Source of the DNA: Variovorax sp. PAMC26660
GTDB lineage: Bacteria > Pseudomonadota > Gammaproteobacteria > Burkholderiales > Burkholderiaceae_C
Assembly (NCBI RefSeq): GCF_014302995.1
Contig: NZ_CP060295.1
Coordinates: 4,889,501 to 4,953,500 of the forward strand
Direction: 5' to 3'
Length of the DNA stretch: 64,000 nucleotides
In this document: positions 7,702 through 16,066 of the stretch, piece by piece
Position numbering within the stretch: position 1 is the first letter of the stretch
Layout: each line of letters starts with the position of its first letter
Notes under the pieces: generated by a model
What the model was told of the DNA's origin: nothing
What the model saw: the letters and a program-made list of their open reading frames with translations, nothing else
Databases searched by the model: none
Translations under genes and position numbers: made by a program

Positions 7702-8410
7702 AGATGAAGACTCGAAGGGCAGGCGCAACTTGGTTGTGGCCAGCATGGTGATTTTGCTGGCAGTGTGGCTGCGGGCTCCAGTTGAGGGCCTAGCCGAGAG
7801 CCTTTTTAAAGTTAAGCCCGTCGATCCAAAATTCGCGTTTCGCGTTTGGCTGGCCGCGGGCGCTGTGCTGATTTACTTTGGCCTGCGCTTTCGCTTCTCA
7901 GACGAGAACCTGAAGGCAATCGGGCCGCTGAACGCCGAATACCTTGAGGTCGAGCAGAGAGTTCTTAGACTTTGGCTCGCGAAGAAGATGAAGAACTACG
8001 TTCGGACGCAAAGGGCTGGGTCACTGAATGTCAATGGCTTTGGCATGATCGTGGAGGCTCAACGGCGCGGGATTGTTCAATCCCAAGGTGGGCAGATCGA
8101 GCCCGTGCTTGCCGGGATTCGAGTCGCAAAGGTCGTGCGATCCTCGACTTCATACCCTGCGAACGGCCCAGTGAGCTTGAATTTCATCCAAGCAGATCTA
8201 ATGCTCTCGTTCAAGTGGGATCTGGGGCAGTCCGGCACAGGTGTACCAATTGGGTTCGATGTGCCCTTAGGCGCAAGGCTCCGGATTCAGTGCAACGCGC
8301 TCGGCTGGTTGTTGCTCTACTCGAAGGGGAGCATGCAGGTTCTACTGCCATGGTCGCTCGCAGGACTGGCGCTTCTTGCCTCGGTCTACAAGACCGTACG
8401 TACTTGGTAG
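7694..8410 (+). CDS. Three-segment membrane protein, accessory gene
   Basis: This 238-aa protein has two N-terminal membrane segments (about 12-32 and 48-65) and one at the C-terminus (about 213-234). A soluble domain of about 140 residues lies between them. It starts at a TTG (7694) that overlaps the end of the NinX-like frame. Like 6807-7394 it has lower GC than the late genes. I know no family. The pair may be lysogenic-conversion or exclusion genes. A strong terminator follows at 8462-8489, closing the block before the packaging genes. Confidence 0.5.
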   Translation: MIEDEDSKGRRNLVVASMVILLAVWLRAPVEGLAESLFKVKPVDPKFAFRVWLAAGAVLIYFGLRFRFSDENLKAIGPLNAEYLEVEQRVLRLWLAKKMKNYVRTQRAGSLNVNGFGMIVEAQRRGIVQSQGGQIEPVLAGIRVAKVVRSSTSYPANGPVSLNFIQADLMLSFKWDLGQSGTGVPIGFDVPLGARLRIQCNALGWLLLYSKGSMQVLLPWSLAGLALLASVYKTVRTW

Positions 8411-8461
8411 CTTCTGCTGGGTGGACCGCAGGATTAGTACTGCCTCACATTTGACTTTGCA

Positions 8462-8492
8462 ACAGACGGACCCTTTGAGGTCCGTTTGTCGT
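8462..8492 (+). terminator. Rho-independent terminator after the nin-like block
   Basis: An inverted repeat with core ACGGACC/GGTCCGT (loop CTTTGA) extends with wobble pairs to about 11 bp and is followed by a T-rich stretch. It lies about 50 bp after the stop of the membrane protein gene. Confidence 0.75.
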
Positions 8493-8616
8493 TTCAGGGG
8501 GCACACACGACCCCCCTTGAATCCCGCACCACGAACCGATGCAATCACAGGCGCGGGCTAACTCCCCGCTGCTTGTTGTCTCCGTGGCTTGTTCTGGGAA
8601 GTTCCGGCCACCTTCA

Positions 8617-8645
8617 CCCGCCGGCTAATCCCCGGCGGGCTTTTC
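8617..8645 (+). terminator. Terminator-like hairpin at the terminase small-subunit start
   Basis: CCCGCCGG and CCGGCGGG pair around a 7-nt loop and are followed by CTTTTCTT. It abuts the TTG proposed as the start of the small terminase gene. It could therefore terminate early transcripts, and late transcription would need antitermination. The stretch 8490-8616 holds no gene. It contains a short GGGGG/CCCCC inverted repeat near 8498-8516 and is a plausible location for a pac or cos site, though nothing identifies one. Confidence 0.55.
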
Positions 8646-9407
8646 TTGCCCTCGAAGAAACCGTCGCCTGCTCAAAACGCCGCCAAGCCCACGAAGGCCA
8701 AGGCGAAGCCGACCCCCAAGAAGACAACCCCCGCGAAGAAGGCGCCCCGCAAGAAGGCGGCAGCAGCTCCCAAGGTCCCTGCCGCATCGAAGTGGCGCAT
8801 CGCTTCTCCTGAACCTGCAACCCCGACCAAGGGGGCTGGCGGGCCTGCGGAGATCACCCAACCGGCGCCATCCCGCGCGTTGATGGTGATTCCGCAGCCT
8901 GAGCCCCTGACCCCGTGGGGAGCGTTCAAGGCCGGCATGCCCGCGTCGTTCGACGAGTTCATCGGGTTCATCGCAGCAGGGGGGCACCTTGCGCAGTTCG
9001 TGACCGAACGGGGAATCCCGTACACCACGATGCTCACCTGGATCAACGTTGACTCGCACCGTTCCGAGATGTACGCGCGTGCGAGGGAAGACCGGGCCGA
9101 CGTTCTGGCCGACGAGATCATTGCCATCAGCGATGAAGTCGAGTTGGTCACGAAGACGCTGGCGAATGGGCAGACCGTACTGGAGCTGAACCCGACGGCC
9201 GTGCAGCGCAACAAGCTGCGCGTGGATGCTCGGAAATGGGCAGCCTCGAAGTTGAAGCCACGCACCTACGGCGAGAAGCTGGAGCTGGGCGGCACGGTGA
9301 ACCACAAGACGCTCACCGACACCCAGTTGCTGGATCGCCTTGCATCGTTGGGCGTGAAGCTGCCCGCGATCACGCCGAGGCAGGAGGGGGCGAGCGACGA
9401 TGCTTGA
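8646..9407 (+). CDS. Terminase small subunit with histone-H1-like N-terminal tail
   Basis: The 253-aa product has a Lys/Ala/Pro-rich tail (residues 3-45, repeats of the type PAKKAPRKKAAA). A DNA-binding small-terminase domain follows, with GGHLAQFVTERGIPYTTMLT as the probable helix-turn-helix and YARAREDRADVLADEIIAI as the typical family helix. Small terminases recognise the packaging site and recruit the large subunit. I prefer the TTG at 8646 (MPSKKPSPAQN). A TTG at 8589 would run through the hairpin, and an ATG near 8883 would drop the tail. The end overlaps terL by 8 bp. Confidence 0.8.
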   Translation: MPSKKPSPAQNAAKPTKAKAKPTPKKTTPAKKAPRKKAAAAPKVPAASKWRIASPEPATPTKGAGGPAEITQPAPSRALMVIPQPEPLTPWGAFKAGMPASFDEFIGFIAAGGHLAQFVTERGIPYTTMLTWINVDSHRSEMYARAREDRADVLADEIIAISDEVELVTKTLANGQTVLELNPTAVQRNKLRVDARKWAASKLKPRTYGEKLELGGTVNHKTLTDTQLLDRLASLGVKLPAITPRQEGASDDA

Positions 9408-10878
9408 GCTTGCCGCACCACAGAGCACGCCGGTCTCGCCGGTGTTCGACCTCACCACGCTGTCTCACGAGCAGCGCCTGGAACTGACCGGCCTGATCGA
9501 CGAGCTGGAGCGCCGGCGTCGCACGCGGCTGATCGGAACGATGTTCCCCGACACGGGGCCATTGCGGCGCGAGCTGTACCCGCGCCACCTCGAGTTCTTC
9601 CTGTCGGGCGCGATCAACGACGAGCGCGTCTTCATGGCCGGCAACCGGGTCGGGAAGACCGTCGCGGCCGGCACCGAGCTGACATACCACCTGACGGGTC
9701 AGTACCCAGACTGGTGGCAGGGGCGCCGCTTCAAGCGCGCCATCCGTGCGCTGGCCAGCGGCGACACAACGGTCACGACCCGGGACATCATCCAAGACAA
9801 GATGCTCGGCGGCACGACCGACGAGACGTTGTACGGCACCGGTTTGATCCCGGGCGACTGCATCGTGAACTGGACGAAGCGCATGGGCGTGCCAGGCGCG
9901 GTCGAGAAGATCACCGTTCGGCACGTCAGCGGGCAGGACAGCGAACTCTGGCTGCGCAGCTATGAGCAGGGCCGCAAGATCTTCCAGGGCTTTGAGCTCG
10001 ATGTGTTCTGGCCCGACGAGGAATGCCCGGAGGACGTCTACGAAGAAGGCCAGGTGCGCCTGCTGACGACGGGCGGCATCAGCATGCTGACGTTCACGCC
10101 GCTCAACGGCCTGACGACGTTGGTGCAGGCGCTGACCAGCAATGACCCGGACAAGCCGGTCCTGAGCCGCGACGTGATCCAGTGCGGCTGGGATGACGTC
10201 CCCCACCTCTCCGAGATCGCGAAGGCAAAGCTGCTCTCGAAGCTGATGCCGCACCAGCGCGATGCCCGCACGAAGGGCATCCCTGCGCTGGGTTCGGGTG
10301 CCATCTATCCGGTGCCCGAGACCGACATCGTGATCCCCGACTTCGCGATCCCCGATCACTGGCCGCGCGGCTACGGCATGGACGTGGGTTGGAACCGCAC
10401 GGCCGTCATCTGGGGCGCGCTGAACCGCGAGACCGACACCGCCTACCTCTACAGCGAGCACTACCGCGGCCAAGCCGAGCCCAGCGTGCACGCCGCCGCC
10501 GTGAAGGCGCGCGGCGACTGGATGCAGGGTGCGATCGATCCAGCCAGCCGTGGCCGCAGCCAGAAGGACGGCGAGCAACTGCTTCAGAGCTACATCGACC
10601 TGGGCCTGCAGCTCGCGATGGCTGACAACGGCGTGGAGTCGGGCCTGTACGACGTGTGGGAGCGCATGTCCACCGGCCGCCTCAAGGTCTTCGCCTCGTG
10701 CCGCAACTGGGTCGACGAGTACCGCATCTACCGGCGCGACGACAAGGGCCGGATCGTCAAGGAGAAGGACCACTTGATGGATGCCACCCGCTACTTCGTG
10801 AAAACCGGGCTTGGCCTCGCCACTGTGCGACCACGCCCGACCTCGCGCGCCCGCTCGGGCTCATGGAGAACCGCATGA
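9400..10878 (+). CDS. terL: Terminase large subunit
   Basis: This 492-aa motor protein packages DNA into the prohead. The ATPase part has a Walker A GNRVGKT (residues 81-87) and a Walker B in DVFWPDEE (about 202-208). The C-terminal nuclease part has a first acidic motif in YGMDVGWNRTAVIWG (Asp near 328) and a second in GAIDPASRGRSQKDGEQ (about 376-392). Length is normal. It overlaps the small subunit gene and is followed by head genes with 4-bp overlaps. All motifs are intact, so packaging function is plausible. Confidence 0.93.
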   Translation: MLELAAPQSTPVSPVFDLTTLSHEQRLELTGLIDELERRRRTRLIGTMFPDTGPLRRELYPRHLEFFLSGAINDERVFMAGNRVGKTVAAGTELTYHLTGQYPDWWQGRRFKRAIRALASGDTTVTTRDIIQDKMLGGTTDETLYGTGLIPGDCIVNWTKRMGVPGAVEKITVRHVSGQDSELWLRSYEQGRKIFQGFELDVFWPDEECPEDVYEEGQVRLLTTGGISMLTFTPLNGLTTLVQALTSNDPDKPVLSRDVIQCGWDDVPHLSEIAKAKLLSKLMPHQRDARTKGIPALGSGAIYPVPETDIVIPDFAIPDHWPRGYGMDVGWNRTAVIWGALNRETDTAYLYSEHYRGQAEPSVHAAAVKARGDWMQGAIDPASRGRSQKDGEQLLQSYIDLGLQLAMADNGVESGLYDVWERMSTGRLKVFASCRNWVDEYRIYRRDDKGRIVKEKDHLMDATRYFVKTGLGLATVRPRPTSRARSGSWRTA

Positions 10879-11282
10879 CCTTCTACAGCATCCCGCACCC
10901 CACCCGCGACGACTGCTTGCTTCGGGTATCGGCCGCGAAGTACTGGTGGCTCAAGGCCGAGGAAGAGCGCAAGGATTTGCGCGCCTACGGGGCGGCGTTC
11001 CCGCTGCACGCCTTCCTCGACCGTCTGCTTTGCCTGGGCGTCGATGGCGAAGGCGCTGAGGTTTTCGCAGTGGAGCTTCGAGGTGCTGAATTCGGCGACC
11101 TGATGGCGTCGACCGCATCCGCGAATGGTCTGGATTGGCTTCCACACCAAGCCGACCGCGAGAGAGCCGAGCGATTCGCTCGTGCGCTTAAACCCGGACG
11201 TCGATTGCTGGCCATCAGTTGCGGCGTGCTGATGTTCGGCGCGCGCGATCCCATCACCAACACCACCAAGGAGCCCGCATGA
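10875..11282 (+). CDS. Phage protein, unknown function
   Basis: This 135-aa soluble protein begins MTFYSIPHPTRDDCLLR. It lies between terL and the portal gene and overlaps terL by 4 bp (ATGA) with a GGAGAA ribosome site. An in-frame ATG at 10863 lacks such a site. No family is recognised. Base composition in the 3' half is slightly less GC-rich than that of terL. The position suggests a morphogenesis or accessory role but does not prove it. Confidence 0.55.
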   Translation: MTFYSIPHPTRDDCLLRVSAAKYWWLKAEEERKDLRAYGAAFPLHAFLDRLLCLGVDGEGAEVFAVELRGAEFGDLMASTASANGLDWLPHQADRERAERFARALKPGRRLLAISCGVLMFGARDPITNTTKEPA

Positions 11283-11767
11283 CGGACTTTTCACTGCTTG
11301 GCCCACGCGGCACACCGATGGTCGAACTCGGGGGCGAGCGCGCATGGCGCCAGTACACCAAGGGCGAGATCGTGTGCAGCCTGCAATGGCTCGACCTGCA
11401 GGCCCAGGACCCCGCTTTCCCCGAAGACGGCCCCATCCCCTGCATGGTGCTGTTCCATGCGTTCCGGCGCCTCAACACCGCCGCGCACGTCATCCCGCAG
11501 CGCTACGCCTACCTCTACGGTGCGCGAGAGGGCAAGCCGACCTTCCACTTCTTCCGAGGCGTGGCCGATGCCTGCGAGACGCTGGGCTTCGACCGCAACG
11601 ACAAGGCCGCGCAGCACCGAATGATGGACCTGGTTGTCGAGGCCATGCCCGACCTGATCCGCATGCCCACCGACCAGCCCAATGCACTCGAAGTGCAGCG
11701 GCACCGCATGGGCATCGAGGTCACAGCCCGGGCCGGCGGCAAGACCCTGCATAGCGAGGTGATCTGA
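11279..11767 (+). CDS. Phage protein, unknown function, portal-adjacent
   Basis: The 162-aa product begins MTDFSLLGPRGTPMVELGGE and is soluble with mixed helices and strands. It overlaps the preceding stop by 4 bp, and its TGA ends one base into the portal ATG (TGATG), so translation is coupled to the portal gene. I recognise no motif. Its placement between terminase and portal suggests a small conserved head-assembly protein. Confidence 0.55.
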   Translation: MTDFSLLGPRGTPMVELGGERAWRQYTKGEIVCSLQWLDLQAQDPAFPEDGPIPCMVLFHAFRRLNTAAHVIPQRYAYLYGAREGKPTFHFFRGVADACETLGFDRNDKAAQHRMMDLVVEAMPDLIRMPTDQPNALEVQRHRMGIEVTARAGGKTLHSEVI

Positions 11768-14157
11768 TGTTCGACGTAGCTGCTGCCACCACCAACGCGC
11801 CGCCCGACCTCGCGGCCGATACCACCACGCGCGAACTCAGTGGCCCGGACAAACCAGGCGATGCGTCCGCGAACGAGGTGACCAAGCACCGGCACCACGT
11901 CCTCATGGACTTGTTGGAGTACGAGGCCGAGCGCCAGGCCGAAGAGCGCATCCAGATGCAGATCGATGAGGACTACTACGACCACCTGCAATGGCGGCCG
12001 GACGATGCCCGCGAGCTGATGGAGCGCGGCCAGGCGCCGCTGGTGTTCAACGAATCCCGCCAGTCCATCGACTGGATCAGCGGCACCGAGAAGCGCATGC
12101 GCAAGGACTACAAGATCCTGCCGCGCGAGCCCGACGACGAGCAGGGCGCCGAGCTGAAGACCAAGATCGTGAAGTACCTCGACGACGTGAACCTCACGCA
12201 GTGGCACCGCTCGAAGGCCTTCAAGCAGGCGGCCACCGCAGGCCTATCGTGGATCGAAGAGGGCGTGAACCCCGACCCCGAGCAGGAGATCATCTACTCG
12301 GGCATGGAGGACTGGCGCAACGTGTACCGCGACAGCCACTCGCGCAACCTCGACATGAACGTCGATGCCCGCTACCTGTTCCGCCGCCGCGTGATCGACC
12401 TCGACTATGCGATTGCGCTGCTGCCCGGCCACGCCGCGCACCTGCGTGCGATGTCGGGCCGCCACGATGCCGACGAAGAGGGCGATGGCATCTGGTACCT
12501 GGGCCAGAAGCTCACCGGCGCCAGCGAGACCGAGTGGACGATGAACAGCCTCGCTGGCTTCGGCGAGCGCGCGGCCTACATGAGCCGCAACGGGTACCGC
12601 GACACGAGCCGCCGGCAGTCGGTCGAGCTGCTGGAGTGCTGGTACCGCGTGCCCGAGCGCGTGAAGGTGTTCGCCGCTTCCGCCATGCAGGGGAAGATCG
12701 TCAACCCTCAAGACCCGACGCACGCGCAGGCGCTTGTCGAGCGCGTGCCGATGTACGAGGCCGTGAAGCTGCGCATGCGGCTGCAGATCGCCACGAAGCA
12801 GGCCCCGATGGAGGACATGGCGAGCCCGTACCGCCACGGCCGCTTCCTGCTGACCCCGATCTACGGCTACCGCCGTGCGCGCGACGGCATGGCCTACGGC
12901 GCCATGCGCGGCATGCGGGACATTCAGGACGACATGAACAAGCGGCGCAGCAAGGCGCTGTTCGCCCTGTCGTCCAACCGCATGGTGATGGAAAAGGGCG
13001 CCGTCGACGACATCGAAGAGGCCCGCAAGGAAGCCGCACGCCCGGACATGGTGCTGGTGAAGAACATCGGCCGGGAGGTCCGCTTCGAGAAACCGATGGC
13101 CGACTTCCAGGGCAACCTTGAACTGGCCGCGCAAGACAGCGAGCTGCTGCGCAATGCCGGCGGCGTGACCAACGAGAACCTGGGCCGCAACACATCCGCG
13201 CAGAGCGGCATCGCCATCGAGCGCAAGCAGGATCAGGGCTCGCTCACCACGTCGGAGCTGTTCGACAACTATCTGCTGGCCATTCGCCAGGCCGGCAAGC
13301 TGCGCCTCTCTCACATCGAGCAGTTCTGGACCGAGCCGAAGGCTATCCGCATCGTCGGTGGCCGCAAGCCCATCGAGTGGCTGAAGGTGAACACCATCGA
13401 CCCGGCCACCGGCGAGATGCTGAACGACGTCACGGCCCGCGAAGCCGACTTCATCGTGGACACGCAGGACTACCGCGCCTCGCTGGCCCAGTCCGCGCTG
13501 GAACAGATGTTCGACCTGCTCGGAAAGATCGCGGTGTTCGCGCCCCAGGTGGTGCTCAACGTGCTCGACCTGGTGGTGGAGTCCGCGGACCTCAAGGACA
13601 AGGACGAATGGGTTGCGCGCATCCGCAAGCTCACCGGCCAGCGCGACCCGAGCAAGCCGATGACGCCAGAAGAGCAACAGGTCGAGCAGGCCACCATCGC
13701 CAAGCAGCAGGAGCAAGAGCAACTTGCCACCGATACGGCCAAGGCCGCGCTGTCGGAGATCCAGACCAAGGTGGATCTGGTCCGCGCGCAGATCGCGAAG
13801 CTGGACACCGAGGGCACTTTGCAGAAGGTCGAGACCATGTACTCGGCGCTGCAGGCAGCCCAGATCGTGGCCACGGTGCCGGGCGTGACGCCGGCGGCCG
13901 ACGAGATCGCCAAATCCGCCGGGCTGCGTGACGAGAACCCGGGCGGCGTGCCCGCGCCAACGGCGATGGCTGCAGCTGTGGCCGCGAACACCCCGCCAAT
14001 CGCCCCCTCCGTTCCCGCGCCACCCAGCGTTGCCGACACCGCCCCCGGCCCGCTGGAAGGCATGCAGGCCGGCATCCAAACCCCCGATGGCGCCGACAAC
14101 GTTGCGCCGCCCGTTGATCCCTCCGTTTCCAACCTACCCCAGGAGCCCATGCAATGA
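11767..14157 (+). CDS. P22-like portal protein
   Basis: This 796-aa protein resembles P22-type portals in length and features. The N-terminus has EYEAERQAEERIQMQIDEDYYDHLQW, and then RQSIDWISGTEKRMRKDYKI, a conserved early motif. Later come GAMRGMRDIQDDMNKRRSKAL and NTSAQSGIAIERKQDQGSL. The C-terminus carries a long helix (about 620-690), the expected barrel, and a Pro/Ala-rich tail. Portals form the dodecameric DNA entry ring. The gene follows terL closely and overlaps the scaffold-like gene by 4 bp. I see no defect. Confidence 0.9.
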   Translation: MFDVAAATTNAPPDLAADTTTRELSGPDKPGDASANEVTKHRHHVLMDLLEYEAERQAEERIQMQIDEDYYDHLQWRPDDARELMERGQAPLVFNESRQSIDWISGTEKRMRKDYKILPREPDDEQGAELKTKIVKYLDDVNLTQWHRSKAFKQAATAGLSWIEEGVNPDPEQEIIYSGMEDWRNVYRDSHSRNLDMNVDARYLFRRRVIDLDYAIALLPGHAAHLRAMSGRHDADEEGDGIWYLGQKLTGASETEWTMNSLAGFGERAAYMSRNGYRDTSRRQSVELLECWYRVPERVKVFAASAMQGKIVNPQDPTHAQALVERVPMYEAVKLRMRLQIATKQAPMEDMASPYRHGRFLLTPIYGYRRARDGMAYGAMRGMRDIQDDMNKRRSKALFALSSNRMVMEKGAVDDIEEARKEAARPDMVLVKNIGREVRFEKPMADFQGNLELAAQDSELLRNAGGVTNENLGRNTSAQSGIAIERKQDQGSLTTSELFDNYLLAIRQAGKLRLSHIEQFWTEPKAIRIVGGRKPIEWLKVNTIDPATGEMLNDVTAREADFIVDTQDYRASLAQSALEQMFDLLGKIAVFAPQVVLNVLDLVVESADLKDKDEWVARIRKLTGQRDPSKPMTPEEQQVEQATIAKQQEQEQLATDTAKAALSEIQTKVDLVRAQIAKLDTEGTLQKVETMYSALQAAQIVATVPGVTPAADEIAKSAGLRDENPGGVPAPTAMAAAVAANTPPIAPSVPAPPSVADTAPGPLEGMQAGIQTPDGADNVAPPVDPSVSNLPQEPMQ

Positions 14158-15137
14158 CCATTTCCGAAGATGACCTTCGCGGCCTGAGCGCCGTCGAACG
14201 CGAAGCCCTCATGAACGACCCCGACGAGGACGGCGAGATCGCGCTACAGCTCGGCGGCGCCGCGGCGCCTGCTGCCGCACCTGCCGCGCCGAGTGCGCGC
14301 GACCTCGAGCACCCGAAGGGTGGTGAGGGCGAGGAAGACGACGAAGCCGGCGTCGCTGCTGCAGCTCCTGCGCCGGCCGCCGCCCCTGCTGCTGCGCCAG
14401 CACCAGCCGCCGCGCCGCCGGCACCAGCAGCCGATGAAGAAGACGACACGCCGCCGGCCCAGCCCGCGCGCGCCACGCCTGCCGACATCGACGACCAGCG
14501 CAAGACGCTGAACGCCAAGGAGGACGAGTCCATGCAGAAGCTGCTGGACGGCGAGATCACCCAGGAAGAGCACTCCAAGGTGAAGAACGAGGTTCGGGCG
14601 AAGCTGGATGATCTGCTGGTGGCCCAGGCCACCGACCGCGCGAGTGACGCCATCGTGCAGCGGCAGATGCTGGCCAGCTACGACGTGGACTTGAAGGCCA
14701 CGATGAAGGAAGCCAAGGCCGTGGGCCTCGACTACAAGGACGCGAAGATCGGCGCTGAGTTCGACCGTGCGGTGCGCATGTTCGCGGGCGACGCCGCCGA
14801 GCAGGGCTTGCAGGATCTGCCGGGCAACTTGGCCGCATCGAAATTCGCCCTTGCTGAAGCGCAGGCCTTGATGTTCCGCCGGCATGGCAAGGCGGCGCCG
14901 GCTGCAGCGGCACCTGCGCCTGCACCGGCTGCCGCAGCTGCTCCGGCCGCAGCGAAAGAACGGCCCGCGCCCGATCGCTCGAAGCTCGGCGTGACGCTGG
15001 CCGGTGTGCCAGCAGCATCGGACGCGGCCATCACCACGGAGTTTGCTCACCTCGACGGCATCAGCAATCCGGCCGCGCTGGAACGCGAGCTTGCGAAGCT
15101 CACCCCCGACCAACAGGAAAGGTATCTCGGCGTATGA
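14154..15137 (+). CDS. Scaffold-like head assembly protein
   Basis: The 327-aa acidic protein has a long Ala/Pro-rich disordered region (about 35-110) and a helical, charged middle (STMQKLLDGEITQEEHSK-like stretch and following helices). A second Ala/Pro linker precedes a small C-terminal segment ending LTPDQQERYLGV. This composition and its position between portal and capsid are typical of podoviral scaffolding proteins. No sequence motif proves it. It overlaps the portal and the next gene by 4 bp each. Confidence 0.65.
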   Translation: MTISEDDLRGLSAVEREALMNDPDEDGEIALQLGGAAAPAAAPAAPSARDLEHPKGGEGEEDDEAGVAAAAPAPAAAPAAAPAPAAAPPAPAADEEDDTPPAQPARATPADIDDQRKTLNAKEDESMQKLLDGEITQEEHSKVKNEVRAKLDDLLVAQATDRASDAIVQRQMLASYDVDLKATMKEAKAVGLDYKDAKIGAEFDRAVRMFAGDAAEQGLQDLPGNLAASKFALAEAQALMFRRHGKAAPAAAAPAPAPAAAAAPAAAKERPAPDRSKLGVTLAGVPAASDAAITTEFAHLDGISNPAALERELAKLTPDQQERYLGV

Positions 15138-15340
15138 CCAGCTCCACCACATTGATCCGCATGCTGCGGGTGGGCGAGAGCCTGTCCTTCGACCAGGGCC
15201 GCATCAAGGTCGAGCTGGAGGAAAAATCCGGGCGCACGGCGCGCCTGCGGCTGACCCTTGGCGAGACGGTGGTGGTGGACAAGCCGCGCGTCGCAGCGAA
15301 CGACGGCGCAGAGAGTGCGATTAGGGGAAGCACGCCTTGA
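15134..15340 (+). CDS. Small beta-rich phage protein, faintly CsrA-like
   Basis: This 68-aa protein overlaps the scaffold gene stop by 4 bp. Its core (LRVGESLSFDQGRIKVELEE then RTARLRLTLGETVVVDKP) has the strand pattern and VGE motif seen in CsrA-like RNA-binding proteins, but the match is weak. It could equally be a small head protein. Its 3' end overlaps the convergent metallopeptidase gene by 20 bp, so transcripts from both strands meet here. Confidence 0.45.
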   Translation: MTSSTTLIRMLRVGESLSFDQGRIKVELEEKSGRTARLRLTLGETVVVDKPRVAANDGAESAIRGSTP

Positions 15341-15905
15341 TCGCTGGCAGTGCGTCAACATCGCCCTTGGTCATGGTTTCGCGAATGCCATAGGTCGTCA
15401 GGCGGGCGAGCAAGCTTTGCGCGAGTTCGTCGAACGCCGCTTGGTGCTTGCGGATCTCGTCTACAGCAATGTTGATGCATTGGGTTTCTAGATCGGCCAG
15501 CTCCTTTTCGGTTTGCGCCTCGACCGTAGTTCCTGGGTGCCGAAGATTTCGCAGGAGCTGAAGCAGCTCGTGTGTTTTGAGCCGGTCTTGTGCGCCGTTG
15601 ACTTGCAAGCATGCCGCAAAGGCGTCTTGCTTCACCTCTCCGTCTATCCACGCTTCTCCCACCGCTCCCGCCAGCAGGATCGCGATTCGCTTTGCCAGAT
15701 AGTCCTCTGTCTGCTGCTGCCCCGCCACGGGCATCCAAAGATCCAGTTCGCTTCCACCGCTATGGTGCCCGTGAGGATTGCGCATTTCCAGAAAGATGGT
15801 CTTGACGCTGAAGCCAAGGGCTTTTGCCACGATGTAGTGACCGGCCTCGTGCTTTGTGAGACGGAGGAAATTTGGCTTGTCGGCCTTATCGATGAGAAAC
15901 GGCAT
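15321..15905 (-). CDS. HEAGH zinc metallopeptidase, FtsH-M41-like, antisense cargo gene
   Basis: The 194-aa product has the zinc-protease motif HEAGH (His19, Glu20, His23). Downstream are HGHHSGG and RIAILLAGAVGEAWIDGE, the pattern of the M41 peptidase domain of FtsH, here without any AAA ATPase or membrane segment. It is transcribed opposite to all surrounding head genes, between scaffold and capsid, and has lower GC. This is the signature of an inserted accessory gene. A promoter-like TATAAC lies upstream, but no Shine-Dalgarno precedes the ATG, so expression is uncertain. Its target is unknown. Confidence 0.75.
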   Translation of the reverse strand: MPFLIDKADKPNFLRLTKHEAGHYIVAKALGFSVKTIFLEMRNPHGHHSGGSELDLWMPVAGQQQTEDYLAKRIAILLAGAVGEAWIDGEVKQDAFAACLQVNGAQDRLKTHELLQLLRNLRHPGTTVEAQTEKELADLETQCINIAVDEIRKHQAAFDELAQSLLARLTTYGIRETMTKGDVDALPAIKACFP

Positions 15906-15997
15906 GGGAGGAGGGGTGTTGTTTTTTGAGTTTTAGGTTATAGGCTACTAACCACTGATCCCGCAGACGCATCACGTCGGGAGCGCGATCACCGCCG

Positions 15998-16018
15998 CCG
16001 GGGGCTATTCCCGGTTTT
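15998..16018 (+). terminator. Weak terminator-like hairpin before the capsid gene
   Basis: CCGGG and CCCGG pair around GGCTATT and are followed by TTTT. The stem is only 5 bp. The 161-bp gap it lies in (15906-16066) also holds the presumed minus-strand promoter of the metallopeptidase gene and an AAAGGAG ribosome site (16052-16058) for the capsid gene. Confidence 0.35.
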
Positions 16019-16066
16019 CTGCGCAAGACGCGCTACCTCGCCGAAGTCGGCAAAGGAGCGTGTACT

